From: Rhizophagus irregularis
Lineage: Eukaryota; Glomeromycota; Glomeromycetes; Glomerales; Glomeraceae
Assembly (NCBI RefSeq): GCF_026210795.1
Contig: NC_089453.1
Coordinates: 2,916,501 to 2,980,500, forward strand
Length of the DNA stretch: 64,000 nt
Direction: 5' to 3'
In this document: one piece after another, positions 1 to 9,432 of the stretch
How positions within the stretch are numbered: position 1 is the first letter of the stretch
Layout: every line of letters begins with the position of its first letter
Program-made: the position numbers and the translations under genes
The notes under the pieces: model-generated
Databases searched by the model: none
Told to the model about the DNA's origin: nothing
The model's input: the letters and a program-made list of their open reading frames with translations, nothing else

Positions 1-135
1 TTGACAAGTATTAATGTCGTTGCTTTAATAGAATTCTTCTCTATCCCTTCAATGTCACAAACGATCGACTATCGAGTTTATTATTATTATTATATTAATT
101 TTTATTGCCATCTTCAAATTAAATATGGTTACTAT

Positions 136-243
136 ACAATCCCTATAAAAAAAATTCCGATAAATGATCATTTTTCTAGTTTTTATTCCGAAGAAACTTA
201 GACACGTGATCATTTTTCTGAAAATTTTTTTATAGGGAATTGT
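136..243. mobile_element. Short MITE-like element, copy 1
   Basis: A stretch of about 108 bp bounded by inverted termini: ACAATCCCTATAAAAAAA on the left and the reverse complement of TTTTTTTATAGGGAATTGT on the right. The interior carries ATAAATGAT, TTCCGAAGAAA and ACACGTGATCATTTTTCT. A second copy with the same interior and the same orientation lies at 20947-21047. No coding capacity is seen. The target-site duplication is unclear because the flanks are themselves AT-rich. Confidence 0.5.
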
Positions 244-372
244 TTGTATCGTTCTTTTATTGCCGCATTCAATCCAAAAAGTTAAAGGGTGAGAGAAATA
301 ATACCAGAGAATAGAGATTCGGATTCGTAGTTAATTAAGCTTGTCATCATACTCGTACAATTGAGCCACTAA

Positions 373-881
373 TTGAGTAATAACGACAATGATTTTTTTT
401 TTTCATTAGGATCATCTAGTAGTTGGAGCAGTTACGTCTATGATTCGAGTAGTAGTGATAGTCCAAATCAAATGTGTGAGAGCCCGATACAAATATCTTT
501 TTCGAGTCCTGGAAGAACAAAACGATGCGAATGGAAAGAGGAAATGGATACATGTTTATTATTATATTTAGAACTAAACAAAGATACAATTAAAAAACTA
601 CATAATCCTCATAGTGGCGTCAAATCAGAACTCTGGAATGGTGCATCTAAGTGGATGCTCGCCGGTGGCCATGATCTTTCACCGGAACAGTGTTCCATTA
701 AATGGAAAAATATTAAGCAAAATTACACGGTAAGTTATTTCTTTTTTTTAAAAAAAAAGAGTTAAAAAAAAAGAGAAGTCTCTCATTAGCTAATCGTTTT
801 ATTTAGTGCGGTAAATTAAATGAGACGAAAAATCCAGTTCAATATAACTTAGTAAAAAAAATTATTGAACGAAAAATGTAA
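373..881 (+). CDS. Myb/SANT-like (trihelix-type) DNA-binding protein, two exons
   Basis: Exon 1 runs to 729 and splices at ACG|GTAAGT; the acceptor is TTTATTTAG at 801-806 and exon 2 is 807-881, ending at TAA. The joined frame gives about 143 codons. The motif is WKEEMDTCLLLYLEL, then a loop, then WNGASKWM, then SPEQCSIKWKNIKQNY. The spaced Trp residues and the final K-W-K-N-I-K helix are typical of the Myb/SANT-like fold of GT-1/trihelix factors and of the KRAB-like/Myb DNA-binding proteins common in Glomeromycota. A Ser-rich segment precedes it. The 5' end is uncertain: the frame opens after a TAA at 370-372 with no ATG, so translation begins either at ATG 472 (MCESP) or in an unseen upstream exon. 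Without exon 2 the frame runs into intronic poly-F/poly-K, which supports the splice. Function as a transcription factor or a domesticated transposon protein is inferred. Confidence 0.7.
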
Positions 882-1929
882 TATTCCAATTTGTCAATAT
901 TTCAGTAATTATTATGTAGTTAAACGGAAAAGTTTAAGATTTTTAACTTTCTGTTTCATTATTGTATATATAATTAAAAAAAAAAATTAAAGGGACATAT
1001 TTATATCAAATTTTTTCTTCTTGAAAGAACAAAGAACAACGTATTCAATTGTATTATTGCCAAAAATAATAGACCCTACGGAACATGTACTTCGGAAATG
1101 GCAATAAAATAATCAACACATGCTTTACCGCTTTGCTACAGTTGAGCAATAAACATTGTGATATAGCCAAATTAGGCAACTTTTTCTTTATAAATAAAGG
1201 AAATAATGAAATAAAATCAAATTTATCGATATTATGCCAACTTTGCATTAGCAACATTTATCAATTATTATTTACCTAAACATCGAATTCTATTTTTTCT
1301 TTTCTTCACCATTACACGAAATAACCTAATAATATTTCTTAATTGTACATGTTTGAAATCCGCGCCTTAGTTATCATCCTTATAAGAAATTTATTCCGTG
1401 TTTTTTTTCAAGCTGCTTATATTTTTAGTTATTTTTCCGTGAATGTGTCATATTCACGAGTTTTTACAGAAATTACGGATAAAATTTTTTACAGGGCTTC
1501 AACTGATAATTAACTGTAATGTGTTGTTCACTTATTTATCACCGAAATCTATTTACAGTATTTTATTATTTTTATTACATGTGCCTTTATCATCAATCTC
1601 GTCATTTGTTTTAAAAAAAAAATTAATAAAAGGAAATAAAAAAAATGGTAAATTACATAAATAAGATGTAGAAAACAGTATTGAGATTCTTACGTAACAT
1701 ATTGCAAATGTGGAAAAGTCTGTAATTCTGGTCGCATACGCTACAACAGCCAGGATTTTAGAAGAAAAATTATAAATGGAAAACACGTTGACAACATAGT
1801 AGCATGTTGTTGAATTCTCGAGTGCTGACAAAATACATACATAAATGTCAGTGAAGTTATTACAGAGGTCATCATGTTGCAATTGACCATGAAATACAAG
1901 AATACACGTCCCGGAATACACAAACCATC
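882..1929. other. AT-rich intergenic stretch with no gene
   Basis: Overlapping short frames on both strands here have no recognisable domain and are low-complexity. A hairpin GTGAATGTGTCATATTCAC lies near 1438-1456. The same hairpin, with surrounding TTTATTCC...GAGTTTTT sequence, recurs near 24036-24062 and more weakly near 45222-45242, so it marks a dispersed repeat rather than a gene. Confidence 0.5.
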
Positions 1930-2054
1930 CGTTTCATTGTTAAAATTTGTCAAAAATCCGTTATATCGAGAAATCCGATATATTGAGGTTAAATTAATCA
2001 TTCCGATATATCAAGACTTCCGTTGTATCAAAGTTCCGGTATATCGAATTTCAC
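1930..2054. mobile_element. Tc1/mariner-type terminal fragment
   Basis: Several degenerate copies of CGNTATATCGA/CCGATATAT follow one another and the sequence finishes GGTATATCGAATTTCACTG. Read on the other strand this begins CAGTGAAATTCGATATACC, the CAGTG-type terminus shared with the mariner-type fragments elsewhere in the window (17482, 19528, 29460-29642). Only one end is present. It stops at the left edge of the LTR-like element at 2055, so that element probably inserted into it: CACTG before the element and CTGTATA after it read as a continuous mariner end plus a TA target. Confidence 0.45.
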
Positions 2055-2611
2055 TGCTACGCCCGTAGTAAACTACGTTGCCACCGCAATCTTAACAAAA
2101 ATGATATTTTATTAATAATATAAAAATAAATAAATAATGCTTGGTTTAATAATAATATAATACTAAAAATTATAAAAATAGAATTCTCGAATCTTTTACT
2201 AAGTCAGATTATCTAGCCCTTTATAATGAAATGATTTTCATCAAAATAAATTCTAAAATATTTTGTTTTCCCTTTTTGAAGTCTTCCCAATTTTGAGTTT
2301 CCCGCTTTTTGATTTTAGTAAACCTTTTTCTTTGTACGGTTCCCCTTTCATAAATGTAATTTTCCACTTTCAATAAATATTAACTTCGCAAAATCCCCAA
2401 AATTTGATCGTCAATCCCATTTCTTGTTATAGAAATAATCCCGAATATATTTCCCGAACCTAATCTATAAATAAGTTCAAACGCAAGAATAGCTACGGAT
2501 GTTACATTTGTAATATTCCACAATTAATACTTTAAAATTTTATACACCTAAACTAAATATAATACTGTGCCCCACAACTAATAAATTTACTAAGTAATTC
2601 CTGGCACTACA
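2055..2611. mobile_element. LTR-like element (solo), copy 1
   Basis: This 557-bp block shares its left end (GCCCGT...ACGTTGCCACC), an interior motif (ATATGCTTGG/AATGCTTGGTTTAATAATA), a right interior block (CGGATGTTACATTT) and its right end (AATTTACTA...GGCACTACA) with the 439-bp element at 21936-22374. It starts TG and ends CA like an LTR, with short inverted ends TGCTACGCC/GGCACTACA. A clean target duplication is not resolved: a CACT repeat fits only with shifted boundaries. No internal coding region accompanies it, so it would be a solo LTR or a small non-autonomous DNA element. Confidence 0.5.
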
Positions 2612-2893
2612 CTGTATATAAAGGGAATCTTTCCGAAGGTAACATGTGACTTTAATCATGTGACTTCACGTTACCACTTAGTTACACACATTTAAAAAAA
2701 ATGCACTTTAAATAAAAGGAAAGCCAAATAAGATTGACCAATTGCAATTCAAATTTGGGCGATGGAATGTACAATGTGACCAAAAAGCTAATGATTATAA
2801 GAATTTTAATTTTCTTATGATAGTCTAAATCTGACCGGATTGAATCGATGCGGTCAGAGGTCAAGTCATACTGAATTGGTGTCCACCTCTGAT

Positions 2894-3259
2894 TAGGGAT
2901 GGCAACGGTCAGTCACGGTCAGTTATTGGTCGGTCATAACCGGTTATGGGTCTTTGACCGACCGACCATTTTTGCTGACCATTTTTCTGACCGTTTAACT
3001 GACAGAAAAAACGTTAAAAAGTTTTTTTTTTTGATTAAATCCGCTAACAAAAGCATTATACAACTTTTTTTATTGATTCAGCTCATAAAAAAAGTGTTAA
3101 ATGAATAGGGTTGGTTAAATGGTCGGTTAACGATCGGTTAAACGGTCGGTTAAACGGTCGGTCAAACGGTCGGTCAAAACTGGTCGGTCAGAGCCTTTGA
3201 CCGACCGATATCGGTTAACCGGTCATGACCGGTTATGACCGTAACCATTGCCATCCCTA
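2894..3259. mobile_element. hAT-type MITE with 8-bp target duplication
   Basis: The termini are TAGGGATGGCAACGGTC on the left and GACCGTAACCATTGCCATCCCTA on the right, an inverted repeat of about 12 bp starting with the TAGGG typical of hAT ends. The flanking 8-mers are CCTCTGAT and CCTTTGAT (7 of 8 identical), the expected hAT duplication length. The interior is dense in short motifs, GGTCGGT/GACCGACC on both strands, giving a highly self-complementary sequence with at least eight GGTCGGTxAA units near 3120-3180. There is no transposase. Confidence 0.85.
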
Positions 3260-4611
3260 CCTTTGATCGATTTTATAATAGTCACGTCTACGTATATAAG
3301 TGATCAAATTGCTCAAATTCTAACTACAATCTGATTGGTTATACATTTTTTTGGTCAATCCGAAATGAACAGGGATTTCTTAAATAAAATACTATAAACT
3401 ATTAAAGAAAATTTTTTTATTTATATTTTCCATTGGTCTTGATAACATTCAAAAAATTTCTATGTGAGTTTTATAATCAGATACTGGTAGTTAATTTTTC
3501 AAAAGTTAAAATCACTATGATCTATGAGATGCCAAATGTAGCTTGCCTTAATGTCCAAGTTTATTTTGTTTTTTAAGTAAACTCTAAACTACATGCGTTT
3601 TTATATATTCTACTATATACTGAAATGGTGACGATTTGAATAAAACTCATATTTTTGATATCTACTTTTTTGCATTATTCAATATTGTAGTCACCAATGC
3701 TTTATAAATGTAATTCAATTTTCTGTAATATTTTCTGCTTTGGAAGTAAATAATTATGACTAAGTTTCAAAAGATAATGAAATGCCCATCATTATTTGAT
3801 ATTCGATTTATACAATATTGTACAAAATGCATTTTCATCATGAGAATAATTTTCCGGTTGCCTTGGTTTTCTCGTAACACATTGTATTCTTTTTTTTTAA
3901 AAAAAAGAAAGATATATATATGTAGTATTTCTACAAAACAAAAAATAGATTTTTTTTATGTTGGTGTAAAAAAAATTTAAAAATTGAGTAATTTTATGTT
4001 TCTTATACTGTATATCCCCTTATTTTGTTACTCGGTTTCATAAGCTTTATTAAATTCTCTCAATACATCCTCTGCGATCTGTTTCATTTGATTTCAGATA
4101 AAAAAACACTTCAAACCAACTTCAGAGACTCTATTTCTCATTTTAGTTATGAGAACATTTTGTTTCTTTATTTAATTTCATAATTTATATTGTATAATGA
4201 ATGCGAAATAAAAACAAGAAAGAACATTATTAATGAGCGTGAAAATGATCGTCTTCAATTTTAAAGTTGCATTCACAAATATATTTAAATAGTGATTAAC
4301 ACCTTACAATTCATCTAGTGTGATTATGACTTTAACGGTTAACTATCGTCTATCAGATTTAATCTTGTATTAATGATATTAATATAATTATAGGTTACAA
4401 AATTTGTATATAGCTTGGAAAGTAAAAGTAATGCAGTTCAAGGGCACATGTTTTATTTATCATATCTCCTTCATAACTGATGTCAACGATAGACTTAATA
4501 CTAATCCTATATTTTCAATCCTATTTCCCTTTTGATATACCCATTTATTTCTATCTGAACTCATAGTATACATCTTTTATAATTTGGCAAAAACAAACTG
4601 CGCAATAGGAT
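3260..4611. other. AT-rich intergenic stretch, nothing recognised
   Basis: Only short frames of biased composition are present. Near 4026-4100 the minus strand reads like a coding scrap (EDVLREFNKAYE), and a related AATTTAATAAAGCT stretch occurs near 9355-9372, but neither is long enough to support a gene. Confidence 0.4.
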
Positions 4612-4848
4612 TTTTATAGAATTTATTCAGCCACTCATGAAGGACTTGGACTCTATATATGGTATGAACCTCACGATCCAAATCTTTCGAAACCTGAGAA
4701 TTATCGCACAAAATCACTCGGAAAAAGAAAAAAACTACACGCCTCATCTACAGTCATCGTACTCGTAGCAAACAAATTTATACTCTTTCTGTTATCCGCC
4801 CTTACAAAAACTAATCTCCGCCCTTGGATATTAACGATGGACTTCTAG
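4612..4848 (+). pseudogene. Coding-like fragment of unknown family
   Basis: An open frame of 78 codons without an ATG, ending at TAG 4846-4848, translates with balanced composition in its first half (SATHEGLGLYIWYEPHDP, then LSKPENYR). This stands out from the surrounding AT-rich sequence. The second half is hydrophobic and less convincing. I do not recognise the family. It may be an isolated exon or a decayed gene piece. Confidence 0.25.
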
Positions 4849-5144
4849 TAACTTTCTGCATTCAGTTCTTGGCAATCTCATAGAGACATTATCAATTTCT
4901 CTATGATCAATATGCTAGAGTTATTTCCATTTTATCAATTTTATGGTTATTTTTATTTTATTTTTTCTTTTATTAATTTATTTAATTTATTGCACATAAG
5001 AAACTGAAACGGTATCAACTACAATGAAAATAATATTCTACAGTAATAAATATTATAAAACTGACAGTCTGACATCAAGAAGCCCGTAGATTAACCATCT
5101 TCTGTGAGAGAGGAAAAGGAAAAGCATGACTAAACTATACGCAG

Positions 5145-5285
5145 GCAAATTGCTTTATTTGTATCTTCTATTTCATAAATAGCACCAAGATTATATTGAG
5201 CATACATATCCCCTAAATCTGCTGCTTGTTGATATAATTTAAAAAGATTCTTGTTTATTAACACTAGTTCCAATTCCGTAAATAT
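5145..5285 (-). pseudogene. Sel1-like repeat fragment
   Basis: The minus strand reads YGIGTSVNKQESF, then, after a one-base frame change in a T run, KLYQQAADLGDMYAQYNLG and AIYEIEDTNKAI. This is the Sel1-like repeat pattern (A..yy.G.GT..nk.eA...yq.AAdLGd..AqynLG..Y). About one and a half repeats survive. There is no start codon and the frame is broken, so this is a decayed exon. Sel1 repeats are abundant in AM-fungal genomes, often fused to kinase domains; no kinase is visible nearby. Confidence 0.6.
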
Positions 5286-5916
5286 TGCTCGTAGTACTTT
5301 TACGGTATAAAAGTTCGGATTTGTGATTTTATATAAAAACCGCTTTTATACCTCTTAAATAATCCAGAATTTGACTTTGATCGGCCGGTTAAATACGTTA
5401 AATACGTATTTTGTTTCAAAAAGCAAATAACACCGTTCATTATTCTTTCAACGAAATACGCATAGGAAAAAAGGTCCAAAATTTAATATTTTTCCCAAAT
5501 AAAATATTTAATAAATAAACAAATAATTGGTTGATCAAAGTCATCAAACCTTTTTAGTTGTCAAAATAAATATAGTATTCACTTTATTAGCACTATTATT
5601 TTGTTAAAAATATATTTTACTATATTGTACATCTCTTCCACACGTAACTTATCTCTGTCATTTATATATAGCTTATTATTATCTTTTCTCTTGAAACCTT
5701 AGTACTAATTCTGATTGAACTGAAAAATATCTAAATGAGTTCCTACTACAATTAAATTGCCAATAACCTGAACGAATGTGGCGTAGTACCGCGGCCCGTC
5801 TCAATAATTATTTTCCTGTTCTCTTTTTTTTATTGATACCGAATGATTTTATGATTATCATATTAAATGCAATAAAATGTTTTATGATACATTAAAGAAA
5901 TAAAGAAAACAATATG

Positions 5917-6095
5917 CAATCTAAAGACGAATATTTCTTTTATCGACAAGAATTCAATGACCGGTATTGTGTCAAATTGGTTCCTCTCTTTTTAGTTAAC
6001 AAATTGTTGAGTAAAAATTTTCTCTGAATTAAAACATGGAACAAGAGCATTGGCATTTACTGTTGGCCAAATTTTAAGTCAATACATATTTAACT
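5917..6095 (+). pseudogene. Relic of the 'HYYVxCKE' orphan family
   Basis: Reading QSKDEYFFYRQEFNDRYC followed by LVNKLLSKNFL and a stop, then KTWNKS... and SIHI with stop TAA at 6093-6095. It corresponds to the C-terminal half of the proteins at 14502-15104 and 19821-20360 (NENEYIFYYQQQ..., LSKKFLGVELQQ, YLSQYIL). Both stops and frame changes show it is dead. Its nucleotide text (ACATGGAACAAGAGCATTGG, AAGTCAATACATATT) still matches the live copies closely. Confidence 0.6.
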
Positions 6096-6754
6096 AAGCA
6101 AATGAATTATTATGAAAAGATTTAGTATAATTTTTTTAGTATAAGATTTTTAAGTTTTATGATGCAGTATAATTAATTATAGGTAGGGTTGTTAATAGTC
6201 TGGTCTGGTTCATCTTGCAGTCCAGGACAGACCGATTGATTCTATAAGACACAGTGGTCCCATGTACAGTACCTATAAAAAAAGTTTTTATTATTTTTTT
6301 TTGCATTTTTTTTTTAGATTTGGACATTCGTCTACCTCTTTTTTAGTTTAGTTGGCGCCTTAAAGGTTAGCACAACTAACTGTACGAGTAGTGCTTACAG
6401 TCCCATAGTATCTATAATTTGATCGTTCGACACATGACACGCCATCACGTGACTTAGATCGCCCGACGAAAATTTCCGGTGATGAATATTACAAAATCAC
6501 GTGGGGGTGGAAAAAGTGTCGGTGATACTGGGGAAGATGGCTGACTCCCCCCTCCCTATGTCATCATTCAATTTAGGCATAATTTATAAAACTCCTTTGA
6601 TTTATTTATAAGGATGTTTTTATCTACATTTATTTATTTATCAAGAAGCACTAACACATATTAATCAGTAAAATTAATTTCACGACTACTAATACTTTCA
6701 CTATTCGTCCGTTTAGTTCAATATATATTAAGTTAAATTATTCGCTATATATAT

Positions 6755-6945
6755 TTTTTTGGTCAACAGTAATTGCCAAATACTCTTATCTTGTTCCATG
6801 TTTTGTTGAAGTTCAACTCCGAAAAAATTTTGCTCAAACAATTATTAACTATAAGAGGTGAAATAATTTCACACGATATTTGATCATCATATTTTTGTTG
6901 AAAAATATTCGTTTTCTTTAGATTTCATGTTATTTTCTTTAACTT
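6755..6945 (-). pseudogene. Second relic of the 'HYYVxCKE' orphan family
   Basis: On the minus strand the sequence reads SKENEY, loses frame, then QISCEIISPL and NNCLSKIF, corresponding to the FNENEYIFYYQQQ / QVSCEIVSP / FLGVELQQ part of the family, followed by a broken tail matching the Q-x-M-E-x-E-Y-L-A-x-T-F segment. It lies only about 0.7 kb from the relic at 5917-6095 and in the opposite orientation. Frame breaks make it non-functional. Confidence 0.6.
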
Positions 6946-7334
6946 ATGTGAGATATTTCGTTACATTCAATAAGGTAATGATAAAAATCGGTTGATGGGA
7001 TAGAAGAATACAGAAGGATGAATATGTTGAGGGTGAAAGAATCGGTTGGTGAAAGAGGATTGTGTTAAGACGAGTTGCGGTGTTGCAACACATCTGTTTC
7101 CGTTTGACGATTCCCCTCCGAGCGAATTAGTCGTAGTTCTCATTTAGATATTTTTTTCAGTTTGATTGGAATGAATATAAAATTATTAGGGCTTCTAAGG
7201 TGATAAATAATTATATAAAGAAATAAATGAAATGAAAAACAAGTTAACACGTGAAAGAATAAGCGTGCAATATAGTAAAATATATTTTGTCTTTCAAAAT
7301 AGTGTTAATAAGTTAATAATGTTTAATAAAGTTA

Positions 7335-8950
7335 ACTTTTGGCGATGCCGCTCTTGTTGGTGCTGCTCTTGTTATTGCAATCTCTTGTTGGTGCTGCTTT
7401 TATTTGTTGTTGCACTTTGTTGCTGCCGCTCTTGTTGTAGCTGCTCTTGTAGCTGCTTTTGTTAATGATGCTCTTGCTGTAGCTGCTCTTGTTGGTGCCG
7501 CTCTTGTTGGTGTTCTTTTTGAACTTCTTGCTGGTGTTCTTTCCGCTCTTGTTGGTGTTCTTTTTGATCTTCTTATTGGTGTTCTTTCTGGTGTTCTTGT
7601 TGGTGCTGCTCTTGTTAATGTTCTTTTTGGTCTTCTTGTTGGTGTTCTTTCTGGAGTTCCTGTTGGTGCTGTTCTTGTTGGTGTTCTTTTTGATCTTCTT
7701 ATTGGTGTTCTTTCTGGTGTTCTTGTTGGTGCTGCTCTTGTTGGTGTTCTTTTTGATCTTCTTATTGGTGTTCTTTCTGGTGTTCCTGTTGGTGCTGCTC
7801 TTGTTAATGTTCTTTTTGGTCTTCTTGTTGGTGTTCTTTCTGGAGTTCTTGTTGGTGCTGTTCTTGTTGGTGTTCTTTTTGATCTTCTTATTGGTGTTCT
7901 TTCTGGTGTTCTTGTTGGTGCTGCTCTTGTTAATGTTCTTTTTGGTCTTCTTGTTGGTGTTCTTTCTGGAGTTCTTGTTGGTGCCGTTTTCGTTAGTGTT
8001 CTTTTTGGCGTTCTTTCTGGTTTTCTTTCTGGTATTCTTGTTGATTTCCTAATTTTTCCTGAATGTTCAATGAGTTTCCGGGGTCCTGTTCCAATCTCTA
8101 CTTTTAGGGATGATGCCACTCTTATTGGTGTTGCTCTTGTTTTAGCTGCTCTTGTTGGTGTTTTTTCTGGTGTTCTTGTTGGTGCTGCTCTTGTTGGTGT
8201 TCTTTTTGGTGCTGTTCTTGTTGGTGTTCTTTTTGGTGCTGCTCTCGTTGGTGCCGCTCTTGTTGGTGTACTTTTTGGTCTTCTTGTTGGTGTTCTTTCT
8301 GGTGCTGTTCTTGTTGGTGTTCTTTTTGGTGCTGCTCTCGTTGGTGCCACTCTTGTTGGTGTACTTTTTGGTCTTCTTGTTGGTGTTCTTTCTGGTGCTG
8401 TTCTTGTTGGTGTCCTTTTTGGTGCTGCTCTCGTTGGTGCCGCTCTTGTTGGTGTACTTTTTGGTCTTCTTGTTGGTGCTGCTCTTGTTAGTGTTCTTTT
8501 TGGTGCTGCTCCCGTTGGTGCCGCTCTTGTTGGTGTTCTTTTTGGTGCTGCTCTCGTTGGTGCCGCTCTCGTTGGTGCCGCTCTTGTTGGTGTTCTTTTT
8601 GGTCTTCTTGTTGGTGTTCTTTCTGGTATTTTTGTTGATTTCCGAATTTTGCCTGGGAGTTCAATGATTATAAGTTTCCGTGGTCCAGTTCCAACCTCTA
8701 CTTTTAGAGATGATGCCGCTCTTGTTGGTGCTGCTCTTGTTGGCGTTCTTTCTGGTGTTCTTGTTGTTGCTGCTCTTGTTGGTGCCATTCTTGTTGATGT
8801 TGTTGATACCGCCCTTTTTAACTTGTTGGTACTATTGGTACCTCTCTATTTAACTTGTTGATGGCTGTTCTTGTTGTAGCTGCTCTTGTAGCTGCTCTTG
8901 TTAGTGCTGCTGCTTCCTCCTTGTTATTAGTACTGCTGCTCTTGTTAGTC
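7335..8950. repeat. Coding-phase minisatellite, 15-bp core and 63-bp higher-order unit
   Basis: About 1.6 kb is made of variants of TTGGTGCTGCTCTTG and TTGGTGTTCTTTTTG, all lengths divisible by three. A 63-bp higher-order period is visible from copies of GTTGGTGTTCTTTTTGATC starting at 7551, 7677 and 7740 (126 and 63 bp apart). Two related non-repetitive blocks (about 8036-8125 and 8628-8712) interrupt it and are about 70% alike, so the array contains a segmental duplication. All of it is far more GC-rich than its surroundings, and long frames stay open on both strands because the unit lacks stops. Confidence 0.9.
7400..8788 (-). CDS. Possible Thr/Pro/Arg tandem-repeat protein
   Basis: A 462-codon minus-strand frame starts at ATG 8788-8786 (MAPTRAATTRTPERTP) and ends near 7400. 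It consists of 21-residue units of the form KRTPTRAAPTRTPERTPIRRS, with pentamers TRAAP and ERTPT. Two blocks of about 30 residues break the array (ASSLKVEVGTGPRKLI... and ASSLKVEIGTGPRKLI...). The product would be extremely basic and disordered. No signal peptide is seen. The opposite strand has an equally long frame (485 codons, Leu/Val/Gly-rich, GVLFGLLVGVLSG type), so openness alone proves nothing. The minus strand is preferred because variants keep Arg/Thr/Pro chemistry and the interrupting blocks look protein-like. Expression is unknown. Confidence 0.35.
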   Translation of the reverse strand: MAPTRAATTRTPERTPTRAAPTRAASSLKVEVGTGPRKLIIIELPGKIRKSTKIPERTPTRRPKRTPTRAAPTRAAPTRAAPKRTPTRAAPTGAAPKRTLTRAAPTRRPKSTPTRAAPTRAAPKRTPTRTAPERTPTRRPKSTPTRVAPTRAAPKRTPTRTAPERTPTRRPKSTPTRAAPTRAAPKRTPTRTAPKRTPTRAAPTRTPEKTPTRAAKTRATPIRVASSLKVEIGTGPRKLIEHSGKIRKSTRIPERKPERTPKRTLTKTAPTRTPERTPTRRPKRTLTRAAPTRTPERTPIRRSKRTPTRTAPTRTPERTPTRRPKRTLTRAAPTGTPERTPIRRSKRTPTRAAPTRTPERTPIRRSKRTPTRTAPTGTPERTPTRRPKRTLTRAAPTRTPERTPIRRSKRTPTRAERTPARSSKRTPTRAAPTRAATARASLTKAATRAATTRAAATKCNNK

Positions 8951-9432
8951 CGTATTTCGTTGACAAAATATTGAACGATGTTTTTTTCTTTTTGAAAAAA
9001 AAAATACGTATTTAATGTTCAGTTTTAGATTAATTAAATTGTGAAAATTTTTTGATCAAATGATGAACCTTATAAATTCCAATAGCGTTGCACAGTTGCG
9101 TGTTACAATCAACTGAATCAATTCTTTTCAAGCATTCTAGAAGTTTCTTATATATTACCATATTGGGAATTATTGTCTGGAGGGACTGTATGACTATATG
9201 TCCTATTGATCGATCACGTGAATTTCTGGTCATTCAATGAAATCGCAAAATTTTGGTTTTATCTTTTTCCGCTCCGGACTAACAACGGTTTCCGTTTCCT
9301 AGTTTTTTTTTTACTCAGTTAACCAATTACACAAGCTGAGAGAAATCGTAGCTTATAGCTTTATTAAATTCTCATAATCAGGAAATAAATTACATAATAA
9401 TTACAAAATAAAACATATCATCACATCCAACA
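8951..9432. other. Intergenic stretch downstream of the lipase gene
   Basis: A 67-codon minus-strand frame at 9030-9233 (containing SVDCNTQLCNAIGIYKVHH) has reasonable composition but no recognised domain, neighbour or splice context. Otherwise this is AT-rich spacer ending in the 3' flank of the lipase. Confidence 0.3.

Noticed and set aside
6180-6540. Possible hAT end TAGGGTTGTTAATAGTCTGG
   Set aside because: No matching right terminus or octamer duplication found.
7404-8861. 485-codon + strand frame and two further + frames (7489-8052, 8152-8667) in the minisatellite
   Set aside because: Leu/Val/Gly-rich or Leu/Phe-rich translations arise because the repeat unit lacks stops in several frames; they look like shadows of the repeat rather than membrane proteins.
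9030-9233. 67-codon minus ORF
   Set aside because: Composition is plausible but there is no family, splice partner or start context; described only under the intergenic entry.
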